DNA of 64,000 nucleotides, taken from positions 2,752,001 to 2,816,000 of the forward strand of contig NC_135570.1 of assembly GCF_964340395.1 (NCBI RefSeq), given 5' to 3'. Below, one piece after another: positions 38,401-63,100 of the stretch (position 1 is its first letter; each line of letters begins with the position of its first letter). The DNA is from Glandiceps talaboti (taxonomy: Eukaryota > Hemichordata > Enteropneusta > Spengelidae). The notes beneath the pieces were generated by a model, which saw nothing but the letters and a program-made list of their open reading frames with translations, searched no databases and was not told the DNA's origin. The position numbers and the translations under genes are program-made.

Positions 38401-41400
38401 ATAGCAGGACGGAGTTGAATACAAAACATGAATATTGCTTTCTTCTTCCTAACGTGAGTCAGAATTGGAAACAGAAGCAGTATTCAGTAAAAAAGTATAC
38501 TTTGGCACAACTGATTGCACCAAAATTCCCATATTGTTGTTAGCTGAGAAGCAATATATTCAGATAGCAGTTGCTAGGGCCATTGACATAGTTGCTATGG
38601 CTTTCTGTAATGATTTAGAATTTTTAGCTGTGTATGGGACCTGTGTATGTAGAGTAACTTCTTGTAAACATCTCTTTATGTGTATGTGTATGTAGAGTAA
38701 CTTTCTTGTAAACATTTATTTACACTTACCTTTTCATTGACATATTTGATCAATTTATCTAGGTTTTTGTACCACTCATTAGCATTCTCATACTGGAAAT
38801 CTGACCCCATTGTCATGATTATATGATTGGTCCTAAAACGACTCGCCTAAACAAGAATAATATTGAAAAATACTGTATTATATGTATGTAATGCAGAGAA
38901 TTTTTCATAATTCCTTACAGATATACACAAGCTACGAAGGCAAGAAATTGTAAATGTTGGTGAATATGTCTATGACATTTACAATTTGTTGTTCTGGCAC
39001 TTTTAGAACTGTTGATAACATAGTAGGGAGAACCTGTACATTTTTGATATCTATCATAAATTACACCATCGGATCATTTATATCATGTATATGTTATATC
39101 TTAATACCAGGTTTGAGTTCAGTCAATTGTAAGTGGTGGTGAAGTGTGCTTCAGTAAGTACAATGCTATAAGTGCAATTTAATATTCAGAAAAATTTACA
39201 TCCCAAAAACATGTAAACTCAGCTTGTGCCCCTTGAAAATTATTGTTAAGACCACTCATTGTGTCTTTGTGATTATGACAAGAAATTCTTACATTCAACT
39301 CAAAATTTAAATTGTGTATTTGTGAGGGACAACTTACCTGTGCGACGGCAAACTTGTTAAAATCTTTCACCTTCTGGTCAACATTCATATCAAACAGGTT
39401 AGGATCATCCTAAAATTAGGAATTAACAACAAACATTTGAAATAATTCTACAGACAGCGATCTTTCACAAAACAAAATTTATGATATCCTTACAAATGAT
39501 TGATCAGCTTATAAAACAAAACTTTTATAAATGTCATTTATTGTGCATCCTAGGTTTCAAAATTTGTAATTTTTGAATTACACTAGAAAAGATGTTTCAG
39601 AGGTTTGGTGTTCATTTTTGTTTGGCTGCTACTAGTGGTTTCACGCTGTGTTTACATGACTACATTTTCAAATATAAATGCTGCGAGTTAATAATATTTT
39701 CATTTCAATGCATTTTCATGAGTTTAAATGATAGATCAACAAATGTTTTACACCATTTATACAAAAACACTGAAGAAGAAACAAATTGAAAATAATAGTG
39801 CTGCACATACATACACATAACACAATGGTTCAAAGTGTTTGTAAGTATGTCATGTTTTTGAATTGTTCTGTTTACATTGTGAGTTGACTTTAACATTAAC
39901 AATTTATAATATCAAAAGATAACAGCAGTGACAGAATTGGCAGTTATCAAACCTCATGAATATTGGACAATCTTAGCTTTTAGCTTATGATTGATGGTTA
40001 CCAGGACAGCTTGCCAACAAATTGATTTGCAGACAATGTAAGTTTTGACATTTACCACTAAGATATTTGGCAGCCTGCCAACCAATGAATGTTCAGACTA
40101 TGATGATTGGCCCTCTGCCAACCAATGATGACAAGTTCATGTTTTCAATGTGATGATTGACAACCATCATGGGATTAGCTGATCATAAGCCAAAGAAAAC
40201 AATATGTAAAAGATGAACATGACCCCAAACAGATTTTACTGGAACTTTCTAAAAATGAAAATGATTTTGAACACTCCAGGTTACAATACAATGATTAAAA
40301 TTCAACAGATAGTTATTTTATATATATAATGATATTATTTCATACTTTTACCATGACATTATGTGAAAAAGTGTAAAGTGGAAAGTGGAATTTGAGAAAT
40401 GGAATCACATAATGGCCACAAGAGGGTCAAATTTGACCAAAGAGTACCTCAAAAGGTGTGTCACTACATTTAGTGTCAAAACAAAAACCACCTGGAGGTC
40501 CATAACCATTGAATAGAGCTCCAAAAAACAAATCTGCCTGGGACCCTAGACTTGTTGAAGTATGCCAAACTTGTTCCATGTTTTTGATCAGCAGACGAAA
40601 TATCTTATCAGCATAGTCCAAACGCCCAAAAAAGAAGCCATCATATGACATCTGAAAATGCAAAATACCTGTATAGGGTTATCTGTACATGACAAGTCAA
40701 AACAAAACCCTTCTGGGGCATCATAATGATGATACAGAGCACCGTAAAATAAATCGGTGACTCCACCAAGTGATCTACTGCCGTGCCACATTTCCTCCAT
40801 TCTTTTATCATCCAAACGATATTTTTTGTCATCGTAATCCAAACGTGCAAAGAAAAAGCCATCAAAACTCATCTGAAAGAAAGACACAAATACTGATATC
40901 CGTTACCATGGTAATTTTTCATTTCACACATACTCTCTCATACTATTGCTGTTGAGTTAGAATGTGCCTTAAGGACATATTTGACTGGCTATCAAAGTTT
41001 TTAAAATCTCTTCAAACTTTGCCGTATGAAAGCTTGCTTCATATTTAAAAAAAATAATGAAAGAAATTTGGGGGTTCACCATCTTGTTTTCATGGATATT
41101 GATAACCTGTTATTTTTCAATATAGTTACCACAGTATTTGGTGGCCATATTGGATTCTAGAATGCTTTGATTTTGACAACATTTTGACCTTTGTTTCAAA
41201 AATTTGTACGATGACCCCTGATTTTGTGATTAATTTTAAAAGAGAATGGGTTGAAACTTTCTTTTCTCCCAAAGTTCTATCTTTGACAAAATATGCTAAT
41301 GATATGTAAATTAATACATAATTGAGACAACTCATCTATTTTTTCAAGTTTGTGGGGAACCTTGTATCAACTTACAAGTGCAAACAATGCTGCTTGTTCT

Positions 41401-44400
41401 TTGGAGTGACCAAATGGATCAATATGCCATGCAACACGGGGTCTTGCACATTCACCAAATGTATCATTTAAGAAATGAAATCCTAGTGTCATCTGATCAA
41501 TAATTGCATTATAATGTGTTGACGCTTCATCATTCATACACCAACCACCATTGATGAACTCTAGACGACCTGTAACAAACAAACAAACAAAGATGGAGGA
41601 TGATGAACTCTAGACGACCTGTAACAAACAAACAAACAAAGATAGAGAATGATGAATTCTCGGTCATGTTCAAGATAAAAGCCATTTGTGATTCAATAGC
41701 TCGTCTGTCCACAGCACTGGAGCTGTGACTGCATGCGCTAGCTCTTGTCTACTACGGTCATCTATTATGATCTAATGGATCGCACATTGCTTTATCATTC
41801 TTAGTTCATGAAATCATTCCTAGTTGCATTGGAAATAGATTGTCAGTTCAGTTGGTATACAAATAATGTTACTTTTCTACTAACACGATAGCCAGCTGGG
41901 CAAATTAAGTTCAGGGGTAATTCTGTCGATTCTTATCTTCGCATGGTTCTGAATTGACATTTTAGTGGGTTCTACATACCTTCATTCACCAACATTTTGA
42001 CAGTTTCTTGCATCTCTGTTGTCTGTTGGCGCCACCACCGATAAAAGAACGCAATTTCCACATAGATAAATCGTTTATTTGGATCATCTCGAAGTTGTGG
42101 AATAACAGAGTCTAAGATGTACTGAACTCCTGCATGTTGGATGCTGTTGTTGGCTAAAAAAATGACAGAAAGACAGATTTAATTCTTCACCTAACAATCT
42201 CTGTTCTGCCAGGTCCTCACTTTTACAGCTCAATGTGACAGAGGCACAATCATGACAATGGTAGATCAAATGTTTACCAAGCACTTCAGCAGTTAGTCGA
42301 TCAGACACAAATGACAACACCTTGCATGACAATTTACAGATTATGATCCGATGTGTCAGTTAGTGTCAACATCTTGGTAGTTTAGTATTCTTTAAAGGTT
42401 ACCTCACTGAAATGTTGTCTCTCCAACCAAATTCATCTTCATAACACAAGACAAGCCAGTAAAGGTAACATATACATCCCTACAGTTAAAACTGAATATG
42501 GGAAACGGGCATTTCAATATGATGGTGCTGTTCTATGGAACAATCTACCCCTATCCATAAGATCAGCTCCGCACCCATCGGTATTTAAAAGACATCTTAA
42601 GAATGTAGTCTGGTAATGTAATTGGATATCGTTTAAAGTACACTGTGCCTCTGTAACTTTTTGTCCTGGTTTGTCCCTTTTTTGATTATTTTTCTGTGTA
42701 CGTAATCTTGCAACAGGTTCCATTGGGAGAACAGTGCTTAAAATGGTGTCTGTATATGAAAGATTAATAAATAATAAATAAATAAAAAGGCACATAAGCT
42801 GCAACTGAATGTTTTTTTAAAACTCTTTTGTATTAGATATAATGACTTCATAACATTGTACACCCTGAACTGTATTGAATCACCTACGGATAAATGTATT
42901 TGTGTAGTTGTACACATAGTATGGTACAAGAAATCTAATTAAATTGATTTTTGGTTTTGCACTCACAAATCAGCACCCTAACAAAACACTAACTCAACTT
43001 ATTACTATACTACTTATAGATAAAATACACCTCTAATTGACATGTACAATGTCTAATTATTGGTATTTTAACATGATGGAAAAAATAATACATAGATTAC
43101 ACTTTATATAGTGCAGCTTTAATACCTACCTCCATAGAAATATTGATCCACAGTTTTCAGCCATCCCACATCATCATGTGTATGAGGAACAAGATGTACA
43201 TTTATTCTATCGGGTTTAGTAGGATGACAGGCCTGAAATCAACAAGATGTACATTTATTCTATCGGGTTTAGTTGGATGACAGGCCTGAAATTAACAAGA
43301 TGTACATTTATTCTATCAGGTTTAGTAGGATGACAGGCCTGAAATTAACAAGATGTACATTTATTCTATCAGGTTTAGTAGGATGACAGGCCTGAAATTA
43401 ACAAGATGTACATTTATTCTATCGGGTTTAGTAGGATGACAGGCCTGAAATCAACAAGATGTACATTTATTCTATCAGGTTTAGTAGGATGACAGGCCTG
43501 AAATTAACAAGATGTACATTTATTCTATCAGGTTTAGTAGGATGACAGGCCTGAAATTAACAAGATGTACATTTATTCTATCAGGTTTAGTAGGATGACA
43601 GGCCTGAAATTAACAAGATGTACATTTATTCTATCGGGTTTAGTAGGATGACAGGCCTGAAATTAACAAGATGTACATTTATTCTATCGGGTTTAGTTGG
43701 ATGACAGGCCTGAAAATAACAACATATTATTCTTTCACTACATACATGTACATGCTTCATTTCATTTTGAAAATATTTCTCCTTTAAAAAAGGAGAAAAA
43801 AGAAGCAAAGACAAAAGATAATATGGTCAAATTAGGAATTACTTCATTTGATTTCTTTTGGAAAACAAAACAAAAAACTGTTACGGAAAGATGCACGGTA
43901 AGATTTCCCATTCTTTGAAAAATTATCACTCATTACTGAAATTCAGGACCTTAAATAAAACAAATGGTTGATAGTTTTCTTCTGACTTAAATTGTCATTT
44001 CTAAGTCATGTACACATACACAAATGGCTTCTTCTTTTTTAAATTCAATTGACCAACCGACTGAACGATCAATCCTTTTTAAGGTGTTATGATTAGAAAC
44101 ATAAATAAATAAACCATTTCTTATCAACAATCACTCTTTGGACAGAACTGATAACATTTTGACCTCGGTTGACCTCACATCAAAACAATACAGGTTATAG
44201 CTTCGGATCACCACACCTGAAATGTTTTAATAAGGGGGTGTGTCTTGTTTACTCTACTACACATCTTCATCATCTTCTGAGACGACTACAATTATTTGTC
44301 CAGGGTACACATTTTTTCTCGAAAATGTTTCATTTTACAACATCTTCCAATCTTGGGTGTAGTAATATATAGTAGTACTGCCCGCCACGAGTATTGAATG

Positions 44401-44822
44401 CTCGGATTAAATATGTGACGAGATCCTTTGTCGCAGAGAGGTTGTGTTTACATCGATCGTTTACATTGTATTAAAGTACATCAAAACCTTACAAACATAT
44501 TTTATGATTGAAAAGTTAATAATATTATTGTTTGTCACAAAGCGGAAACATCGATTTCATAATATCTATGTACCATGGCATAACACAGCATAACTCGCAT
44601 GAAACGTGTACACTGTACAGTAAATGTAATAATACTACCGGCGAAATGAGAATTAATCAACTCTGTCGGCATTGACCAAAGAGCGTGATTTCACTTGTAT
44701 ACATATTTCAAACAGTATATACTCACCTTGTAACCACAGGTAGCGTTGGCAACCACTAAAATAACAGAAACAGTGACGGAAAACAGAATAATCTTGGAGC
44801 TGTTGATGTCTTTCATGATCAT
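26425..44822 (-). CDS. MAN2B1: Lysosomal alpha-mannosidase (GH38), complete, with alternative exon 5
   Basis: Coding exons, in transcript order: 44822-44727, 43232-43130, 42153-41980, 41569-41376, 5a 40872-40669 or 5b 40651-40448, 39409-39338, 38846-38730, 38448-38248, 37733-37664, 37093-37054, 36738-36669, 36274-36152, 35031-34915, 34541-34418, 33672-33640, 32761-32703, 32073-31852, 30980-30862, 30543-30442, 29993-29906, 29352-29272, 28484-28257, 27836-27684, 27355-27238, 26516-26425. The sum is 3000 nt (999 aa plus stop; human about 1011) and all phases agree. Residues 1-32 hold an N-terminal hydrophobic signal. GH38 zinc and catalytic motifs are visible: [19 protein letters not shown] (His51, Asp53), [13 protein letters not shown] (nucleophile Asp175), and QHHDAVSG (His420). 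Later landmarks are [31 protein letters not shown] and HLLTLENW. The family enzyme removes alpha-mannose from N-glycan fragments in the lysosome. ATG at 44822 is used; a second in-frame ATG lies 6 nt on. Confidence 0.97.
28727..28862 (-). repeat. Dispersed ~120-bp repeat, copy 2
   Basis: Reverse-orientation counterpart of 7943-8066, between MAN2B1 exons 21 and 22. It is followed at 28868-29100 by a degenerate tract rich in TGACCTGACCT and AAAAGTT. Confidence 0.7.
30295..30395. mobile_element. MITE (TAG...CTA family), copy 3
   Basis: 101 bp, inverted relative to copies 1 and 2, with TAGTCTGTACTGTACGCC and TTAGTTACAGTCTA ends. It is flanked by a perfect 9-bp duplication AATTCCAAC. It sits in the MAN2B1 intron between exons 19 and 20. 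Confidence 0.9.
31298..31460. repeat. Dispersed TTTGCAT-rich repeat, copy 1
   Basis: Contains CATTTGCATGCAGGTATGCA, TATTGCACTGCAGTGCAAAT and CCAGTGCAAGTTATCACTGG. Similar blocks lie at 32366-32475 (MAN2B1 intron) and 61265-61402 (P4HA intron 6), all containing TTTGCAT(A/G) repeats followed by GTATTGCACTA. Confidence 0.75.
33007..33381 (-). mobile_element. tRNA-derived SINE with ATT-repeat tail
   Basis: On the minus strand the element starts in a tRNA-like head with a B-box match (GGTTCGAGCCCC, near 33327-33338) and an A-box-like TTAGCGTGACCGG. It continues through a unique body and ends in GGAAAGCGCTATATAAGAA followed by (ATT)n. A 6-bp TGATAT flanks both sides (33007-33012 and 33376-33381), consistent with a target duplication. 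The 3' end with AAAGCGCTATATAA is a motif I recall from SINEs of marine invertebrates, but I cannot name the family. It lies between MAN2B1 exons 15 and 16. Confidence 0.8.
33798..34132. mobile_element. Dispersed fold-back element, copy 2
   Basis: Starts TATACCATGCACAAGC. Its last ~150 bp (33984-34132) forms a long hairpin: ATTATTCCCAATATTTTACT and TTCAGCCGGAAAATACTT pair with TATTTTCCTTGGCTGAA and ATTGGGGAATAAT. It lies in the MAN2B1 intron between exons 14 and 15. Confidence 0.8.
35111..35436. mobile_element. Dispersed fold-back element, copy 3
   Basis: Matches copy 2 over its full length and carries the same terminal hairpin (arms 35282-35338 and about 35380-35436). The loop contains ACTACTTGTCAAGCAACTCG. 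It lies in the MAN2B1 intron between exons 12 and 13. The copies share both head and hairpin, so this is a transposed unit and not a chance palindrome. Confidence 0.8.
37985..38235. repeat. ~75-bp minisatellite, 3 copies (MAN2B1 intron 8)
   Basis: Three tandem copies containing AAGCTGATTGGTTAAATAAG and CACATGATGCCTATATTATG. They end close to the donor of exon 8. Confidence 0.9.
40448..40651 (-). CDS. MAN2B1: MAN2B1 alternative exon 5b (canonical-like version)
   Basis: 204 nt, 68 codons, phase 0/0, beginning [16 protein letters not shown] and ending CSDTPFE. The acceptor (gcattttcag) shares a 17-nt spacer with the donor of exon 5a, so its branch point must lie inside exon 5a. The donor is GAG|gtactc. 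It is the version closer to the human protein as I remember it ([25 protein letters not shown]). Joining 5a directly to 5b without removing the 17 nt shifts the frame and hits a stop. Confidence 0.9.
40669..40872 (-). CDS. MAN2B1: MAN2B1 alternative exon 5a (divergent version)
   Basis: 204 nt, 68 codons, phase 0 at both ends, beginning [16 protein letters not shown] and ending in CTDNPIQ. The acceptor is strong (tgtctttctttcag) and the donor is CAG|gtattt. It shares 40 of 68 residues with exon 5b. It keeps the Arg that follows GFFF (residue 199 of the protein, equivalent by family knowledge to the active-site Arg of GH38 enzymes) and both Cys residues. It differs from 5b and from the human protein at GFFF(A/G)[11 protein letters not shown] versus [10 protein letters not shown], and YHHYDAPEG versus FNGYGPPGG. 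The next acceptor starts only 17 nt downstream. Confidence 0.9.
41553..41650. repeat. 49-bp tandem duplication across the MAN2B1 exon-4 acceptor
   Basis: TGATGAACTCTAGACGACCT plus GTAACAAACAAACAAACAAA occurs at 41553 and again 49 bp further (from 41602). Both copies contain the acceptor (gttacag on the minus strand) and the first ~17 coding nt of exon 4. Only the inner copy (boundary 41569) continues into the exon; use of the outer one (boundary 41618) would add 49 nt and shift the frame. Confidence 0.9.
42403..42787 (+). mobile_element. LINE 3' end (CR1/L2-like reverse transcriptase C-terminus), 5'-truncated
   Basis: Frame 42403-42616 encodes [20 protein letters not shown], then [14 protein letters not shown] and [10 protein letters not shown] plus stop. 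This is the familiar C-terminal end of many non-LTR retrotransposon polyproteins (GKR.F.Y.G...WN.LP...R...S...FK..LK). About 170 nt of 3' UTR follows, with ACAGTGCTTAAAATGG and an AATAAATA-type tail ending near 42787. The remnant lies in sense opposite to MAN2B1, in its intron 2. Only the last ~70 codons remain. Confidence 0.85.
43191..43716. repeat. 53-bp array, 10 copies, of the MAN2B1 exon-2 acceptor and coding start
   Basis: Ten units, each containing TTTATTCTATCGGGTTTAGT (or a close variant), start at 43201 and then every 53 bp to 43678. On the minus strand each unit is 8 intronic nt (..atttcag) plus the first 45 nt of exon 2 (GCCTGTCATCC...). Only the innermost unit (boundary 43232) continues into the rest of exon 2; the nine outer units are upstream decoys. 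53 is not a multiple of 3, so splicing to the adjacent outer copy breaks the frame. Units differ at a few positions (CGGG/CAGG, GTAGG/GTTGG, ATC/ATT). Confidence 0.95.
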
Positions 44823-45002
44823 TATGACGATCGACCTAAGTCACATGCATGACGCTCATGTGACCGCAAGTTACACAGACTCCCTAGCATAACAGAAATT
44901 CTTGTAATGCAATATTGGTCGCTTGGCGGTGCTATTTGTAATCCGTTAACACACCGTGCGAATCCAGAGCCTAATGATGTTGATGGTGAGTGATGTTGGC
45001 TG

Positions 45003-45065
<63 letters not shown>

Positions 45066-45073
45066 ATGATATA

Positions 45074-45106
<33 letters not shown>

Positions 45107-45172
45107 ATGATATAGCTGTCTGTCTATCTGTCTGCCTTTCTAAACCCAACCAAATTGGATTCAAAGACAAAC

Positions 45173-45233
<61 letters not shown>

Positions 45234-46607
45234 CCAACCAACCAACCTTTAACAAGTTCTTCCACAGAACTTCAACAGAAGAATTAACCGCGAATTCGCT
45301 GTACAGGGGTGTAGTGGTATTAAATAGAGAATTCACTATTATCACAGGGATGGCAAAAGCATCGGCCTTTTATTTTTCTATATTTTTTTTATATTATAAA
45401 TTATTATAAACTTTCGTACAATTTATGTCACTGCTTCCGATGCTACAGGCTTGTAGACTAGAAGGTCGCCCTCTAGCAACGTATTACGTCAAGGAGGACT
45501 CTGAGGAAGTTAACAAGACGCGAGAAATTGCGAGATTGTGTGCGTAGCCGTACGGGTGGTAGGAGTCGAGAGAATTCTCTCAAGAAAGACTGCAGAAAAC
45601 TATCAAAATAGTATTACTTTTTATCCAGGTAAGTAGAATAACATCGACTTTGAATGAAAAATGTAGATTCTTGCCGTCAGTTGAGAATTTTCTGTTTTCG
45701 TGTCTGCAAAGTGTACAGCTCGAACTTGTGACTCTTGTGTTTACTTTCAAGCTTTCCCAGTGCAGTCCACGTCTTCATCTTGAGTGGGAATATCCCTGAT
45801 TTGGCCAGCGTTGCTTGTGGATATCACAACATTTGTGACTAAATTGTAGCGATGACACATTTTCGTTACCCTGTGAAGAATGTCATGTAGGTTTACGAAT
45901 ACCCGTAATAGAGAAGGGGACTGTTGCACCGTTCGTAACCGAGTACAAGCGACGGCCAATTTGCCAAGGTCCCCGCAAGGCCAGGGTACCGTGGCCATAC
46001 ATCTGAAATGCAAATACCTTACACGTATCACATGCACATCTCTCTCTTTCTCTTAGGGTATTGTGTTTATTTTATGTTTTGGGCTGATTAATTCAGTGGC
46101 CACAGGGCTGATAAGTAGCTTATATGCAAATGTCATGGCATTAGAGTTAAAAGGGTTCTTTGATACGGTCGCGAAAAGGAACCCGTGATTGAATGGCAAG
46201 TACGCAACCCGACTTTCAAAGTTTAAAAACACAAAGTTACACATCTCAAAACAAAATAGATGTGCACAATGTGCACTGAGAGTTAAATATCTGCTTTGCC
46301 TTTCGTATTTAATCTCCAACTATTCGGCCCAAAACAGTAAATTTGTCAGGGGAGTCTGTTGTTAAGGAAGTTGTCGCTTAAAGTTGGCATTATTGACGAA
46401 AAGGTTAGTGAATGGAAGGGGTCCGGTAATTCTCTGCATCGACCGCGGCGGGTGCGTGGTACGCAATGTCCGTGATTGATTCAATGACCTAGCGGTCGTC
46501 TCAATGACTTCCTTATCCTATAATATGCATTCATTTATTCTCCATTCTGCACGTAGCACTACCATAAACCCTAAGAGAGCTGAAAGGCAGACACAACATA
46601 GGCAAAG
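44823..46607. promoter_or_regulatory. Divergent MAN2B1 / P4HA promoter region with P4HA 5' UTR intron
   Basis: The start codons of MAN2B1 (minus, 44822) and P4HA (plus, 46608) face away from each other across 1.8 kb. The middle holds (CTGT)n at 45001-45136 and (CAAT/CAAC)n at 45177-45248. A CpG-richer stretch lies at about 45440-45600. A strong donor (TTATCCAG|gtaagt, exon end 45628) and an acceptor (ctgcacgtag, exon start 46557) suggest a non-coding first exon for P4HA and a UTR intron. No TATA box was identified for either gene. Confidence 0.55.
45001..45248. repeat. (CTGT)n and (CAAT)n microsatellites
   Basis: CTGT units at 45001-45136, interrupted twice by ATGATAT, are followed after 40 nt by CAAT/CAAC units at 45177-45248. 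Open frames here are repeat artefacts. Confidence 0.95.
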
Positions 46608-62146
<15,539 letters not shown>

Positions 62147-62214
62147 GTAAGTGACTTTAAAAATAAAGATTGTCCTTTTCCAAGAAAAGCCCCTTTATAT
62201 AGAAGAATTACATT

Positions 62215-63100
62215 CATTATGTTGTTAGTAGAACTGTGTTGTACAGTACAGGTTATGGCTTCATACAAGAATTATGTTCATTATGTTGTTAGTAGAACTG
62301 TGTTGTACAGTACAGGTTATGGCTTCATACAAGAATTATGTTCATTATGTTGTTAGTAGAACTGTGTTGTTCAGTACAGGTTATGGCTTCATACAAGAAT
62401 TACATTCATTATGTTGTTAGTACTACTGTGTTGTACAGTACAGGTTATGGCTTCATACAAGAATTACATTCATTATGTTGTTAGTAGAACTGTGTTGTAC
62501 AGTACAGGTTATGGCTTCATACAAGAATTACGTTCATTATGTTGTTAGTAGAACTGTGTTGTACAGTACAGGTTATGGCTTCATACAAGAATTACATTCA
62601 TTATGTTGTTAGTAGAACTGTGTTGTTCAGTACAGGTTATGGCTTCATACAAGAATTACGTTCATTATGTTGTCAGTGCTACTGTGTTGTACAGTACAGG
62701 TTATGGCTTCATACAAGAATTGCGTTCATTATGTTGTTAGTAGAACTGTGTTGTACAGTACAGGTTATGGCTTCATACAAGAATTACATTCATTATGTTA
62801 GTAGAACTGTGTTGTACAGTACAGGTTATGGCTTCATACAAGCATTACGTTCATTATGTTGTTAGTAGAACTGTGATGTACAGTACAGGTTATGGCTTCA
62901 TACAAGAATTACGTTCATTATGTTGTTAGTAGAACTGTGTTGTACAGTACAGGTTATGGCTTCATACAAGAATTACGTTCATTATGTTGTTAGTACTACT
63001 GTGTTGTACAGTACAGGTTATGGCTTCATACAAGAATTACGTTCATTATGTTGTTAGTACTACTGTGTTGTACAGTACAGGTTATGGCTTCATACAAGCA
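62215..63100. repeat. 64-bp minisatellite, about 14 copies, downstream of P4HA exon 7
   Basis: Units contain ATTATGTTGTTAGTAGAACT and TACAGGTTATGGCTTCATAC. The array starts about 70 nt after the exon-7 donor. Length is 64 bp in most units, with one 61-bp unit near 62790. The remaining 900 nt to the window end hold no recognised P4HA exon, only a GAAAAACTGTCTGG repeat relative near 63752. Confidence 0.95.

Noticed and set aside
40652-40668. A genuine 17-nt intron joining exons 5a and 5b
   Set aside because: It is too short for the animal spliceosome, and a protein with both segments would carry a 68-residue duplication unknown in the family.
43191-43716. CRISPR-like array
   Set aside because: The 53-bp units are contiguous copies with no unique spacers, and each reproduces a host splice junction. 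The organism is an animal.
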